Assembly: GCF_000281045.1 (NCBI RefSeq)
Contig: NW_008246125.1
Coordinates: 77,957 to 102,348, forward strand
Direction of reading: 5' to 3'
Origin: Saprolegnia diclina VS20
Lineage: Eukaryota; Oomycota; Saprolegniomycetes; Saprolegniales; Saprolegniaceae
DNA: 24,392 nt
In this document: piece by piece, positions 15,949-24,206 of the stretch
Layout: each line of letters opens with the position of its first letter
Position numbering within the stretch: the stretch's first letter is position 1
Notes under the pieces: generated by a model
Told to the model about the DNA's origin: nothing
The model's input: only the letters and a program-made list of their open reading frames with translations
Database searches by the model: none
Program-made: the position numbers and the translations under genes

Positions 15949-16390
15949 GATCCTTCGACGAAGCAATCGCAAATGATCGTCTCCGCCAATCACAAGCACC
16001 CAGTATAAAGCAATATAAAGCGTTTTATTGATTTTTTAAATGCTCGATATAAATATCAAATCGCAACGGCAATCTCATGGCGTCACACCAGGAACAACGT
16101 CGCTATGGGCTCTGTCCATGCTCAGTCTCTCGGCCTCACCAAGCTGGCTCCACTTCCTGGCTCCGACGATCGACGCCGATTTGTCGAGTTATGACAAGCT
16201 ACAATGCGCCGCGAGGGTGTACTGTGTGGGTCTAGCTCAAGGGAACATCTCTTCGTCCAGCTAGAGAATTTTTTTGTTTGAAGCGCATGAATTGAAGTGC
16301 ATCAAGAATTCATATTAGTACATAATGCGTTGTAGAAATGTAGAAATGGATGCAAGCGCGGGTGCTGCTGAAGCCAAATAGATACGAGGC
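15949..16390. other. Spacer between ankyrin promoter and giant gene stop
   Basis: These 442 bp hold the ankyrin promoter on the left and the 3' flank of the giant VWA gene on the right. A strongly AT-rich block runs from about 16005 to 16065. No family-like frame is present. Confidence 0.5.
15970..15990 (-). promoter_or_regulatory. CCAAT box and Inr-like element of the ankyrin gene
   Basis: Read on the minus strand, ATTGG (15990-15986) is followed by TCATTTG (15976-15970), which ends 21 bp before the ATG at 15948. Position and sequence mirror the TCATTTTG before Rab GDI. The last base departs from TCAYTYY. Confidence 0.45.
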
Positions 16391-19300
16391 TCACGGTGCC
16401 AATGGCACGAGCGCTCTCGGTGTCTTGGCGATGAGACCCGTCTTCAAGTGCACGGCAACCGAGATGTCCTTAAACGTTGTGAGGAGGTCCGTGTCGGATA
16501 CCGCAGTCGTGTACGAGCCCTGGAGGTGAGTGGCAAGCGTCCGGAGCGCGGTAAAGTTGCTGTGGCCAAACCCGACGCACGAGCTTTGGAGTCGGTACTT
16601 GGCAAACTCGCTCGCAATACGCTGCGCCAAGGCCACGCCGTTCGCATTTTCATTCGGGTGCCCGTCCGAGAAGAAGAGCATGACAGGTGTGTAGAGTGTG
16701 TGGTCGTTGCGCGAGAGCACTTCGAGAGCACAGCGCAAGCCTTCGTCGTAGCTAGTCGTGTACCCTTGGAACGGAATCGGGATCGTCGTCGTTTGCGCCA
16801 ACGGCTTGCCTTCGTAGACAATAGTGCCTTCGCAGCTGAACGTGATCACCGAGATGATGTCGGCGCAGCTGCGTGTTGCAGAAAGCTGCGCCACGTACGC
16901 GTGGAAGGCCACCATGAGGGCGTCCCAGTCGGCTCCTTTCATGGACCCGGACGCATCGAGCACAAAGATGTGGTGGTGGAGACCACTCGTCGCAAAGTGC
17001 TGGCAGTCAAACACGTGGCCTTGCACGAGCGACTGGCCACTCAAGAGCGTGCCGACGTCGGTGACAGGGGCATGCCACGCGTCCAAGGTGCAGTACGACG
17101 GTGATGGATTCTTGTCGTCCTTGTGGCTCGGTGCTTCGCACATGTACGGGCATAAACCGAACTGTTTGCGCTCGAGGGCGCTCATGACCGGGTCTTCCCA
17201 TCCAGCAATCTCCCAGTACGTTGCATGGAGCACTTCGTCCATGGGTTGGTTGGGATCCCACTGGAGCGTCGCGGCGCAGTGGCGGCGCCCGCCGCTAGCT
17301 GCTTGTGTGCAGGCAGCAGCCGACTCGTGCTCGCACGGCATGTAGTGCACGTGACCACGACCCATCTTCGTGCAGAAGAACGAGCACATTTCGGCGACAC
17401 CGGCGTCTCCCGCCGTGTACCATCGCCCGTCGACGTCGACTTTCGCCAAGTTGGAGACGAATGTCGTTTCTTGCATGTTGCCGTGCGACGTCTTGTGCTT
17501 GCCGCTGTGGCCGTACTCCTTCTCGCAGTAGTAGCCACAGCACGGGCAGCGCGCGGCGCACGTGTGCACGGCCGCGTCGCAGCGATGGTCACCGTCGTGC
17601 TCGAGGCGATCGGCGTCCAAGCGGATGCAGCACGTTTTGCGCGACCCGTTCATGGCTTGGTGCGTGTACTCGAACTCGTTCAACTTGTTTTTGAACTTCT
17701 TGATCGTCTTCTCGAGCTGGACCTTGACCTCGCACATGCCCTCTTCATTGCAAATGGCGCGACACCAATGGTCTTGTCCGCACGAGTGGAGTGCGACTTC
17801 GTGAAAGTGGTCGACCGAAGCACACGTGTTGCCGCAGCCGTCGTAGCTGCAGCGATGCTGGCACCGGCTCGTGCCGCACGAGTGCTGCTCGTGCGACTCG
17901 ACGAACGAAAGCCGGCAGAGGTGCGAGCAGCTCGGCGCCGAGCACTGGGAGGGGCAAAAGTGCAGCTCGACGCTGCAGACATGTGCTCCGTCGTGCTCGA
18001 CAGACCGATGGCAGACCCCATCGCAGTTGCGTGCCTCGGCGTGCTTGCACACCTCTTGGCACGTGTGGTTCTTCTGTTTGCAGTTGCAGGCGCCCGTGTG
18101 GCCGGCCACCTCACCGCAGGCCAGCGCGCTGTCACACTCGCAGTGGGCACAGAAGCCCTCGCAGCGATGGCAGCCACCGCAGTCGTGCTCGCCCTCGTGC
18201 AAGAAGGACACGCAGCACGTGAGTTTGCACTCCTTGCACGCGTGATCACAGCGGCGGAGAAGCTGGTTCATCTTGGAGGCGCACGCGTCCAGCTCGTCAA
18301 TCACATCGCGGTGGGTATCCTTCATCGACTTGAGCCAAGCGCGGACACGGTGAATGCGGCGCCACACCACATACTTCCAGAGCACGTCGAACCGCGCTTC
18401 GTGCGCAACCCGGCGTGGTGCACCGATGTGGGTCATGTACTGCTGCAGGTGTGTCGACAGCGTCGTCTTGGCCGTCTCCAAGTTGGCCGACGCGGCGATC
18501 GGGCCGTCAAAATCCACATTCAGCACAATGGTGGCATCAAGGGGCACCGCCGCCGTCTCGAGCTCGGTCATCCCCATCAATTGCCGCTGACTCGCCATGG
18601 CAGCATCGTCGTCAGGTCCCAGCGACGTCACGTTGTTGTCTTCATCGAGCTGGCCGTATCGCAGAGCGTGGCGGACTTGTTGGCAACCCCGTGCTTTTTT
18701 CACAGCCTGGACGTTCTCGTCCATGGACCGCCAGTCGCGCCGCGCCACCTTAGCGAGTACAATCGCAAGGACTTCGTGGCAGTCGGCGCCGTTTGTGTAC
18801 GCCTTGTCGTCCCACGCCTCGGCCAAGGACAAGGCGGCGTCGGCAAGCCCCTCGTAGTAGCCCCGTTTGTTGGTCGGTGCAGAGGCCGTGACGAGGACTG
18901 CACCGCCGTACATAACAGTGACAAAGTTCTCGGCTGTGTTGTCTTGCAGGAGACTCTGGAGTTTGCGTTGGAACTCGGCGATCACATCTTTCTCGTCGTC
19001 CTCGTTCACATCCTTGGCGTTGAGGTACAGCTGGCCTCGGAAGAGGCGGTCGTCGCCCTTGAGCATCGCGACGCCGTGCTGGAACTTGTCAAACATGGCA
19101 TCAATGTCCTTGTCAAAGCGCATCTCGATGCGAAAGACTGTGAGATGCGCGATGGCTGCGTTGAGGATCGAGAGAAGCGTGTCTTCCTGAGCACTGCGCT
19201 CCATGGACCCGAGACCTTCAAAGTCCAGTACGACAACGAGACCGGCGCTCGATCGACAGAGCGTGAGCCAGACGCCGTTCGTGCAGCGTCCGCCCGCGCT

Positions 19301-22249
19301 CGCAAACGAGCTGCCCGTGAGATGATTGAGAAAGTACGACTTGCCCGTCGACTGCTTCCCCATGGACGTAACGACGACGACCGGAAGTGTCGATGCCTTG
19401 AGAATGTGGCTCACGGCGCCGAGGCTAATTTGCTGGGCCACGTCGTGCACTTCACCACACGCGTCATAGTTGACGGGGTTGCCGTGGCGCAGGAGCACGA
19501 GCTCGTTGTCGCGCGCGAGACAAATCGGCACCGGCACAAATCCAATGAGCGCGAAAAGCCAGTGCCCGAGGTCCATCGTCGGCCACGCGGCGTCGCCATC
19601 AAACACCGCAGTGTCGGCGAGCGCGAGTGACGAAATGTTCTTCTCAGGGTTCTTCTCGAGCTTTGCCAGCTTTTTCATGATGGCCTCGAGCAAATTGATG
19701 ACGATCTTGCGGCGGTCGGGCGTCAACGACTGCACGTGCACTTGAAGCGTCGTCGGCAAGAGGTCCGTGCTTTTGTCCATCTCGGCGAGCATCGGGCGGA
19801 CAGGAAATTTCTCAAAGACGTGGTAGAGCGCCGAGAGCATGTGGGTGTCGCTGGCGGACGCGGGCTCTGCCTTTTGCTCACAGTTGAGCTGCCAATCGAC
19901 CTTGCCCGTCACGATGGTGACCTTGAGCGTGACCATCGTGTCGGTCGTCGAGTCCAACAAAACGACCACATCGCCGTACGCGCGGGCTTTGGTGGTACTC
20001 CAATTTAACGCCACGGGCAGCGTCATCTCGGCGTTGGGCAGCGGGTCGTGGCTCTGCACCTCAAGCGTCTCGAGGCGAAGACCCTGGCCGTCGAGTGGCA
20101 CGAGCCGCACCAAGAACGCGCCGTTGTGGAGCATGACGAGCTTCGTGTCGGGTGTCGCAATGAAGCGCGGTGCGTACTTGGAGTGCTGTTGTGTGCGCAA
20201 AAAGTAGGACTGCGCACTGCCGTCGTCGCCCACGCACAGAATGCCGTGGTTGGCACCACCAAAGAGCGACATCGATGCGTACGGCTTCGACGGGCGCAAG
20301 CGGCTCAAGTCATAGTGGTGGGCTGGTTCCAAGAGCTTGAACGACTCGCTAAAGGCGTACATGACCACCGTCGACTCCGAGTGCTGAAGCGCGAGCAGAC
20401 GATGGGACACGTCAAAGTCGCAGCGCTGCGCGAGTCGCGAGAACTCTTTTGTGATGAGCGCTTTCGCCGAGAGCGCCCCGTTCAATCGGTATGCGTGGAC
20501 GTGCGTTTTGTCTCCAGACGTAAAGACGACGATCACCACACGCGTGACCAGCACGACGTAAATCACATTGGCGTCATGCGGCAGCTTGATCGACGCAAGC
20601 GGTGCACTGCCGATCGGTGTGAGCTCGAGCGACATCGCGGTACCGACAACGCGCTCCTGGGTGTACTTGAGGGTGCTGATGGTGCCAAAGTAGCCCGTGC
20701 TCGTCGATTCGAGCGTCGTGACGAGGGCCGTCGGTACTTTCTTTTCGTTGGTGGCCGCGACCGCCTCAAGAAATGCGTTGTGCACTAGCTCTTCTTGCTT
20801 TGCGCGCAAGATAGCTTGCAGGTCTTTTTTGCTCGCAAGGGCATTGTAGCACTGAATGGTGACGGGGTCGGCGACGCTCTCGCTCCAAAGGAACGCGCGG
20901 AAGCTGTGGCACCAGTCGTCATAGCGCGATTCCAGGTCGCCTCGAATGCGTGGCAGAATTACGTCCATGGCGGGCTTGTACTTGGCCTTGAGGTACGGGA
21001 ACGTGAGGTGGCCCGTTTTCGACCAAGGAAAATACGCCGTCTTGGTCGTCTTCTTGGCAAGGTCTCCGTCGCGCTTGCACAAGTCTTCGTACGCGTGCTG
21101 GATGACCATCGCGACGCTTGCCGCCAATGACTCGGGCAGCGCGATCATGTCGCCAAGGCTGTACTCCAGCGCCTCCCACCTGTTCTTCAGGAGGGTTTGT
21201 GCGTCGACCTCGTCGGCTTCTGTCGTTGCCTCGTTCAAGTAAAAGAGGGTGGTTGCCGCTGCTACAACGCACGCCTCCATGTCTTCCAGCTGCGCGCGCG
21301 CTTTCGTCTCAGCCTCGGTATGCAAATCGGCCTTGAGGGATTCGATCGTGAGGCACGAGAGCGCCGCGGGCAGAGCGCGCATCTGTGCAAGCACCGCATA
21401 CTTCCAGTCGTACGGCAGCTGCGCCTTGAGCTCAAAGCGGTACGTGGATGTGACAGTCATAAACCACTTGGCAAACTCGGTGGGCAACGAGACCTTGCTG
21501 AACGTGGTTTCTTTGCGAACGTCGCGGTCCTCGGACGTGCGCATAGTCACGGCGGTGGCGCCCGTTGCGCAAGCGAGCGTCACGTCCTTCGCCGTTGCTG
21601 CTACCGACACGAGCTCGCACGAAACGTTTTCCTCCACGACAGTTGCCTTGTTGATGGAAAACCTGACGGCGTGCTGCTTGCGCTTCGTCTCCTTGCGCGT
21701 CTCGACATCTGCCGTCTCGAGGGCAGGCCAGTCGGCTTCCTCGAGACACCAGCGCACGGTCGGCGTCAGCGTCGTTATGAAGCGGAGGGCATACGTCGCC
21801 TGCTCCCGCAGGTGCTGCGGAGTGAACGACGCGTCGAGAAGCCACGTAAAGAGGACGAGCTTGGGCCGGTCGCTCGTCTCGGGCACCAAAATCGCGTATA
21901 CGCCTTCGTGGGCCGGCTGCAAGTACTCCTCGAGGTTCGACGGCCACCAGCCTTGGGCGCGAAGATCCGCTGCAACCGCTGCTTGCTTGCCAAAGCACGC
22001 AAGGACATCGACGCCCTTGGTACTCGTCTTCTGGGTGCAACACGTGTTGATAAAGAGTCCGAGTTGGCGCTCTTGCGTCATCGTGGCGTTCGCGTCGATG
22101 ACCCCCAGCGCGCGAAGAAGGCGGAAGAGCTCGGTCTCGACGAGCGTTGGCTGGAAGATGTCGGACCCATCGTCGAGTCGGACGACAGTCTCAAGCAGAT
22201 GGTAGCACGTGAGGCCCTCGTAGCTCGTCGCCACGCTCTTGTTTGCCAT
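16391..22249 (-). CDS. Giant VLIG/GBP-like GTPase with Cys/His-rich region and C-terminal VWA domain
   Basis: One open frame without introns encodes 1952 aa. Residues about 530-820 contain repeated short beta-like stretches and might form a propeller (inference). The GTPase domain, about 955-1220, has P-loop GKQSTGKS (964-971), then GGRCTNG as in VLIG G-domains (GRCTRG), DFEG (1009-1012, G3) and NAKD (about 1077, G4-like). A helical segment leads into a region at about 1333-1650 packed with Cys and His in repeated patterns such as H-x-x-x-H-x-C and C-x-x-x-C, likely zinc-binding and reminiscent of NFX1-type fingers. The VWA domain, about 1757-1935, keeps the metal-site motif DASGS (1765-1769), a TT near 1831 and SDG near 1862. 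No signal peptide or membrane helix is obvious, so it is probably cytoplasmic. The ATG at 22249 follows an excellent core promoter; 40 more residues are open upstream. Function is unknown; a role in cell-autonomous defence or large-complex remodelling is inference from the modules. Confidence 0.88.
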   Translation of the reverse strand: MANKSVATSYEGLTCYHLLETVVRLDDGSDIFQPTLVETELFRLLRALGVIDANATMTQERQLGLFINTCCTQKTSTKGVDVLACFGKQAAVAADLRAQGWWPSNLEEYLQPAHEGVYAILVPETSDRPKLVLFTWLLDASFTPQHLREQATYALRFITTLTPTVRWCLEEADWPALETADVETRKETKRKQHAVRFSINKATVVEENVSCELVSVAATAKDVTLACATGATAVTMRTSEDRDVRKETTFSKVSLPTEFAKWFMTVTSTYRFELKAQLPYDWKYAVLAQMRALPAALSCLTIESLKADLHTEAETKARAQLEDMEACVVAAATTLFYLNEATTEADEVDAQTLLKNRWEALEYSLGDMIALPESLAASVAMVIQHAYEDLCKRDGDLAKKTTKTAYFPWSKTGHLTFPYLKAKYKPAMDVILPRIRGDLESRYDDWCHSFRAFLWSESVADPVTIQCYNALASKKDLQAILRAKQEELVHNAFLEAVAATNEKKVPTALVTTLESTSTGYFGTISTLKYTQERVVGTAMSLELTPIGSAPLASIKLPHDANVIYVVLVTRVVIVVFTSGDKTHVHAYRLNGALSAKALITKEFSRLAQRCDFDVSHRLLALQHSESTVVMYAFSESFKLLEPAHHYDLSRLRPSKPYASMSLFGGANHGILCVGDDGSAQSYFLRTQQHSKYAPRFIATPDTKLVMLHNGAFLVRLVPLDGQGLRLETLEVQSHDPLPNAEMTLPVALNWSTTKARAYGDVVVLLDSTTDTMVTLKVTIVTGKVDWQLNCEQKAEPASASDTHMLSALYHVFEKFPVRPMLAEMDKSTDLLPTTLQVHVQSLTPDRRKIVINLLEAIMKKLAKLEKNPEKNISSLALADTAVFDGDAAWPTMDLGHWLFALIGFVPVPICLARDNELVLLRHGNPVNYDACGEVHDVAQQISLGAVSHILKASTLPVVVVTSMGKQSTGKSYFLNHLTGSSFASAGGRCTNGVWLTLCRSSAGLVVVLDFEGLGSMERSAQEDTLLSILNAAIAHLTVFRIEMRFDKDIDAMFDKFQHGVAMLKGDDRLFRGQLYLNAKDVNEDDEKDVIAEFQRKLQSLLQDNTAENFVTVMYGGAVLVTASAPTNKRGYYEGLADAALSLAEAWDDKAYTNGADCHEVLAIVLAKVARRDWRSMDENVQAVKKARGCQQVRHALRYGQLDEDNNVTSLGPDDDAAMASQRQLMGMTELETAAVPLDATIVLNVDFDGPIAASANLETAKTTLSTHLQQYMTHIGAPRRVAHEARFDVLWKYVVWRRIHRVRAWLKSMKDTHRDVIDELDACASKMNQLLRRCDHACKECKLTCCVSFLHEGEHDCGGCHRCEGFCAHCECDSALACGEVAGHTGACNCKQKNHTCQEVCKHAEARNCDGVCHRSVEHDGAHVCSVELHFCPSQCSAPSCSHLCRLSFVESHEQHSCGTSRCQHRCSYDGCGNTCASVDHFHEVALHSCGQDHWCRAICNEEGMCEVKVQLEKTIKKFKNKLNEFEYTHQAMNGSRKTCCIRLDADRLEHDGDHRCDAAVHTCAARCPCCGYYCEKEYGHSGKHKTSHGNMQETTFVSNLAKVDVDGRWYTAGDAGVAEMCSFFCTKMGRGHVHYMPCEHESAAACTQAASGGRRHCAATLQWDPNQPMDEVLHATYWEIAGWEDPVMSALERKQFGLCPYMCEAPSHKDDKNPSPSYCTLDAWHAPVTDVGTLLSGQSLVQGHVFDCQHFATSGLHHHIFVLDASGSMKGADWDALMVAFHAYVAQLSATRSCADIISVITFSCEGTIVYEGKPLAQTTTIPIPFQGYTTSYDEGLRCALEVLSRNDHTLYTPVMLFFSDGHPNENANGVALAQRIASEFAKYRLQSSCVGFGHSNFTALRTLATHLQGSYTTAVSDTDLLTTFKDISVAVHLKTGLIAKTPRALVPLAP

Positions 22250-22266
22250 GGCGCGCTCTGCTCGAT

Positions 22267-22284
22267 GGCAAATTGCTGAATGCG
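22267..22284 (-). promoter_or_regulatory. Inr/FPR-like core promoter of the giant VWA gene
   Basis: On the minus strand CGCATTCAGCAATTTGCC joins an initiator-like CATTC to an FPR-like AATTTGC with the spacing of the oomycete composite core promoter. It ends 17 bp before the ATG at 22249, which supports that start over the longer open frame. Confidence 0.55.
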
Positions 22285-22850
22285 AGATACGGGCATGCCT
22301 CGACCAACCTGCATTCTGCGCTTGATAAATGTTTTGTTGATGAATCTTATCAAGTGGTTGCATTGACATGCGAAAATAATGCTGTGTATTGTTATAAACA
22401 CTCGTATTACACAGTGTTTAAAACCATAAACAACAGTGTTGATACAAAGCGTCAACGCTGCCATGCTGCCCATCTGGAAGCTGAGCACCATGTCGAGGTC
22501 AACGCATGAAAGCCCGTACAACACCAACACTAAAGGGGTGCGCTTGAGCTAGCGATCCTACCTACTCGAAACAAGCTCTCGAAACTGATTCTGTCGACGC
22601 GTCGGCCAAGGCGACTGACGACGCTGACACCAGCTCTTACAGTACATCACACGGGTTATCTTGAGGTGCAAACGTTGTGCTTGTGTCGCTCAAGCCAAAT
22701 GCGTTGAGATTATGGGCATGAAGCACGCGCCACGAAAGCTCTTCGCCGCTACAGTAGTGACAGGAGACAGTGTGCGAAGCACGATCCGGGACGAGTCAAT
22801 CGTGGTTGATCGTCTTCTCCGCGTGCCAGCGTCGAATGCATCATATGTCT

Positions 22851-22860
22851 TCACTCTTTC
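22851..22860 (+). promoter_or_regulatory. Inr-like element of the small ankyrin gene
   Basis: TCACTCTTTC fits the TCAYTYY initiator pattern and lies 56-65 bp upstream of the ATG at 22916, supporting that start over the in-frame ATG at 22661. Confidence 0.4.
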
Positions 22861-22915
22861 TCAATATCAACCAAAAATAGACGCGACAGGCGGCGACTTG
22901 ACAAGAACAACCGCC

Positions 22916-23593
22916 ATGAAGTTTCCTTGGCTCGAGCTCGCCAAGCTGGCACGACCCCGGTCCCTCTCCGCGCCCGCCGAGCCTCAATGCGACGAGGTCA
23001 GCAATGATGCGCTAGGCTCATGGCTGCGTCAACCAAAGAGCCGAGATACTACCACCCAAGAGAATGAACTAGATGATGTGCAGGCCGAGCTGCTCATTGA
23101 AGCCGCCAAGGTCGGCAACGTCGACGAAGTCCGGCGACTCTGTGAGGTCGTGGGGGTTGACGTCGATATGCGCGGGTATATGGGCTGGACCGCCGCGCAC
23201 TGGGCGGCGCGCCAGGGCCACGTTCACGTCCTCGAAGTGCTGCATCGCCTCGGAGCCAACTTGGACTCGCTCGACTGCCGCGTACTGCGTCGCATTCCGT
23301 TCTTTTTGTCTCAATGGGAGCTGGACTAGGGCGATTGCCTCTTGCACAAAGCAGCGGCCAACGGTCAGCTGCAAACATGCAAATGGCTCCTCCAGCACAC
23401 ATTCAATGTTCACGCAACCAACAAGCATGTGCGTACAACTTGAAACTTGACGGACATAGGAGGTATATTGTTCTCTCTATGTTAGGGCATGACCCCGCTC
23501 GACTTGGCGCGCGAGAAGGTTCGTCATGACAAAGATGCTACAACGGTAGCATGCGAAGCCCTTTTGGCCGACGCCGCCGAGTGCACGTTTTAA
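22916..23593 (+). CDS. Small ankyrin-repeat protein
   Basis: Three exons, 22916-23281, 23330-23428 and 23486-23593, give 190 aa. Introns of 48 and 57 nt are phase 0 and end in TAG. After a polar N-terminus of about 55 residues, ankyrin-type helices begin (ELLIEAAKVGNVDEVRRLCE), followed by GWTAAHWAARQGHVHVLEVL, then exon 2 GDCLLHKAAANGQLQTCKWL and exon 3 GMTPLDLA, a final partial repeat with a longer helical tail. The protein is probably a soluble binding adaptor; the partner is unknown. Intron positions fall at repeat starts, as in the large ankyrin gene, but one codon later in the repeat (before the Gly rather than before the residue preceding it). The ATG has a CCGCC context. Without splicing the frame stops at 23327-23329, so the gene could be mistaken for a truncated one. 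Confidence 0.83.
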
Positions 23594-24206
23594 CAAATAG
23601 GCAACATTTTCACATCATACATACACGATAACTCTATCGGAGATGCTTCTATACCCTTGCATGTATGTAGACCGGACGTTTTGAGAACGCCAACACGATG
23701 CAAACGTGCTATTAAGACTTGTTTAGTGTCTGCTGAGCAAATCTCTACTAGTATATTAGTACAGATTAAGTGTCGCAACTCGACGCATAATGTAGCTTTT
23801 TGAGGTCCTCAAGAGGCGCCAGTAACCGAGACGGGTGTTATCAAGTGTCAATAAACAGTTTATTCGCCCATGGTGTTATTAACGGCACCAGCATTGCTAC
23901 TCGTATTTTTGTGAGTGCATTTCAGCGCCTGAGTTCTTCGTGCAACATGTTTCCAAGCAAGTTCGTACTAGTACATGCCACAAAACTTACCCTGTCCTGT
24001 ATCAGTTGGGCCACAGGTCGCACTGTCAACCCGTAGTGGCCCGCAAAAATCACAAGATCCCAATCCCAGCGCTTGTAGATCACGGAGCCGTCAAAGATAT
24101 TTCTGGTTCGTTGCTGTCAGCGCAAACGCAACGAATGATGCAAAAGAAACACATATTCAAGTTCATGACAAGGACACAAGAATGCACGCTACAGATGAAC
24201 GCGAAT
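23594..24206. other. Convergent intergenic spacer, no supported gene
   Basis: These 613 bp separate the small ankyrin stop from the stop of the right-edge gene on the other strand. The left 200 bp are AT-rich. A 10-bp palindrome GTACTAGTAC is at 23965-23974. Short frames on both strands lack motifs. Confidence 0.5.

Larger units (their letters stand above)
22250..22915. other. Divergent promoter region, giant VWA gene and small ankyrin gene
   Basis: These 666 bp lie between two divergent starts. An AT-rich section at about 22320-22450 contains the 7-bp inverted repeat AAACACT (22396-22402) / AGTGTTT (22413-22419) and a further ACAGTGTT at 22433-22440. The frame open from 22661 into the small ankyrin gene shows no family-like sequence before 22916. 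Confidence 0.5.

Noticed and set aside
14254-15999. Set of broken ankyrin pseudogene fragments
   Set aside because: All breaks coincide with 40-49-nt introns with GT and AG ends, and all joins are phase 0 at repeat borders. This regularity indicates an intact multi-exon gene.
17225-19630. 801-codon plus-strand open frame
   Set aside because: It is antisense to the giant VWA gene. GC-biased codon positions keep the opposite strand open; the sequence is Arg/Val/Leu/His-rich and shows no family motifs, while the minus frame has clear GTPase and VWA motifs.
21197-22279. 360-codon plus-strand open frame
   Set aside because: It is antisense to the N-terminal part of the giant VWA gene and lacks any domain-like pattern.
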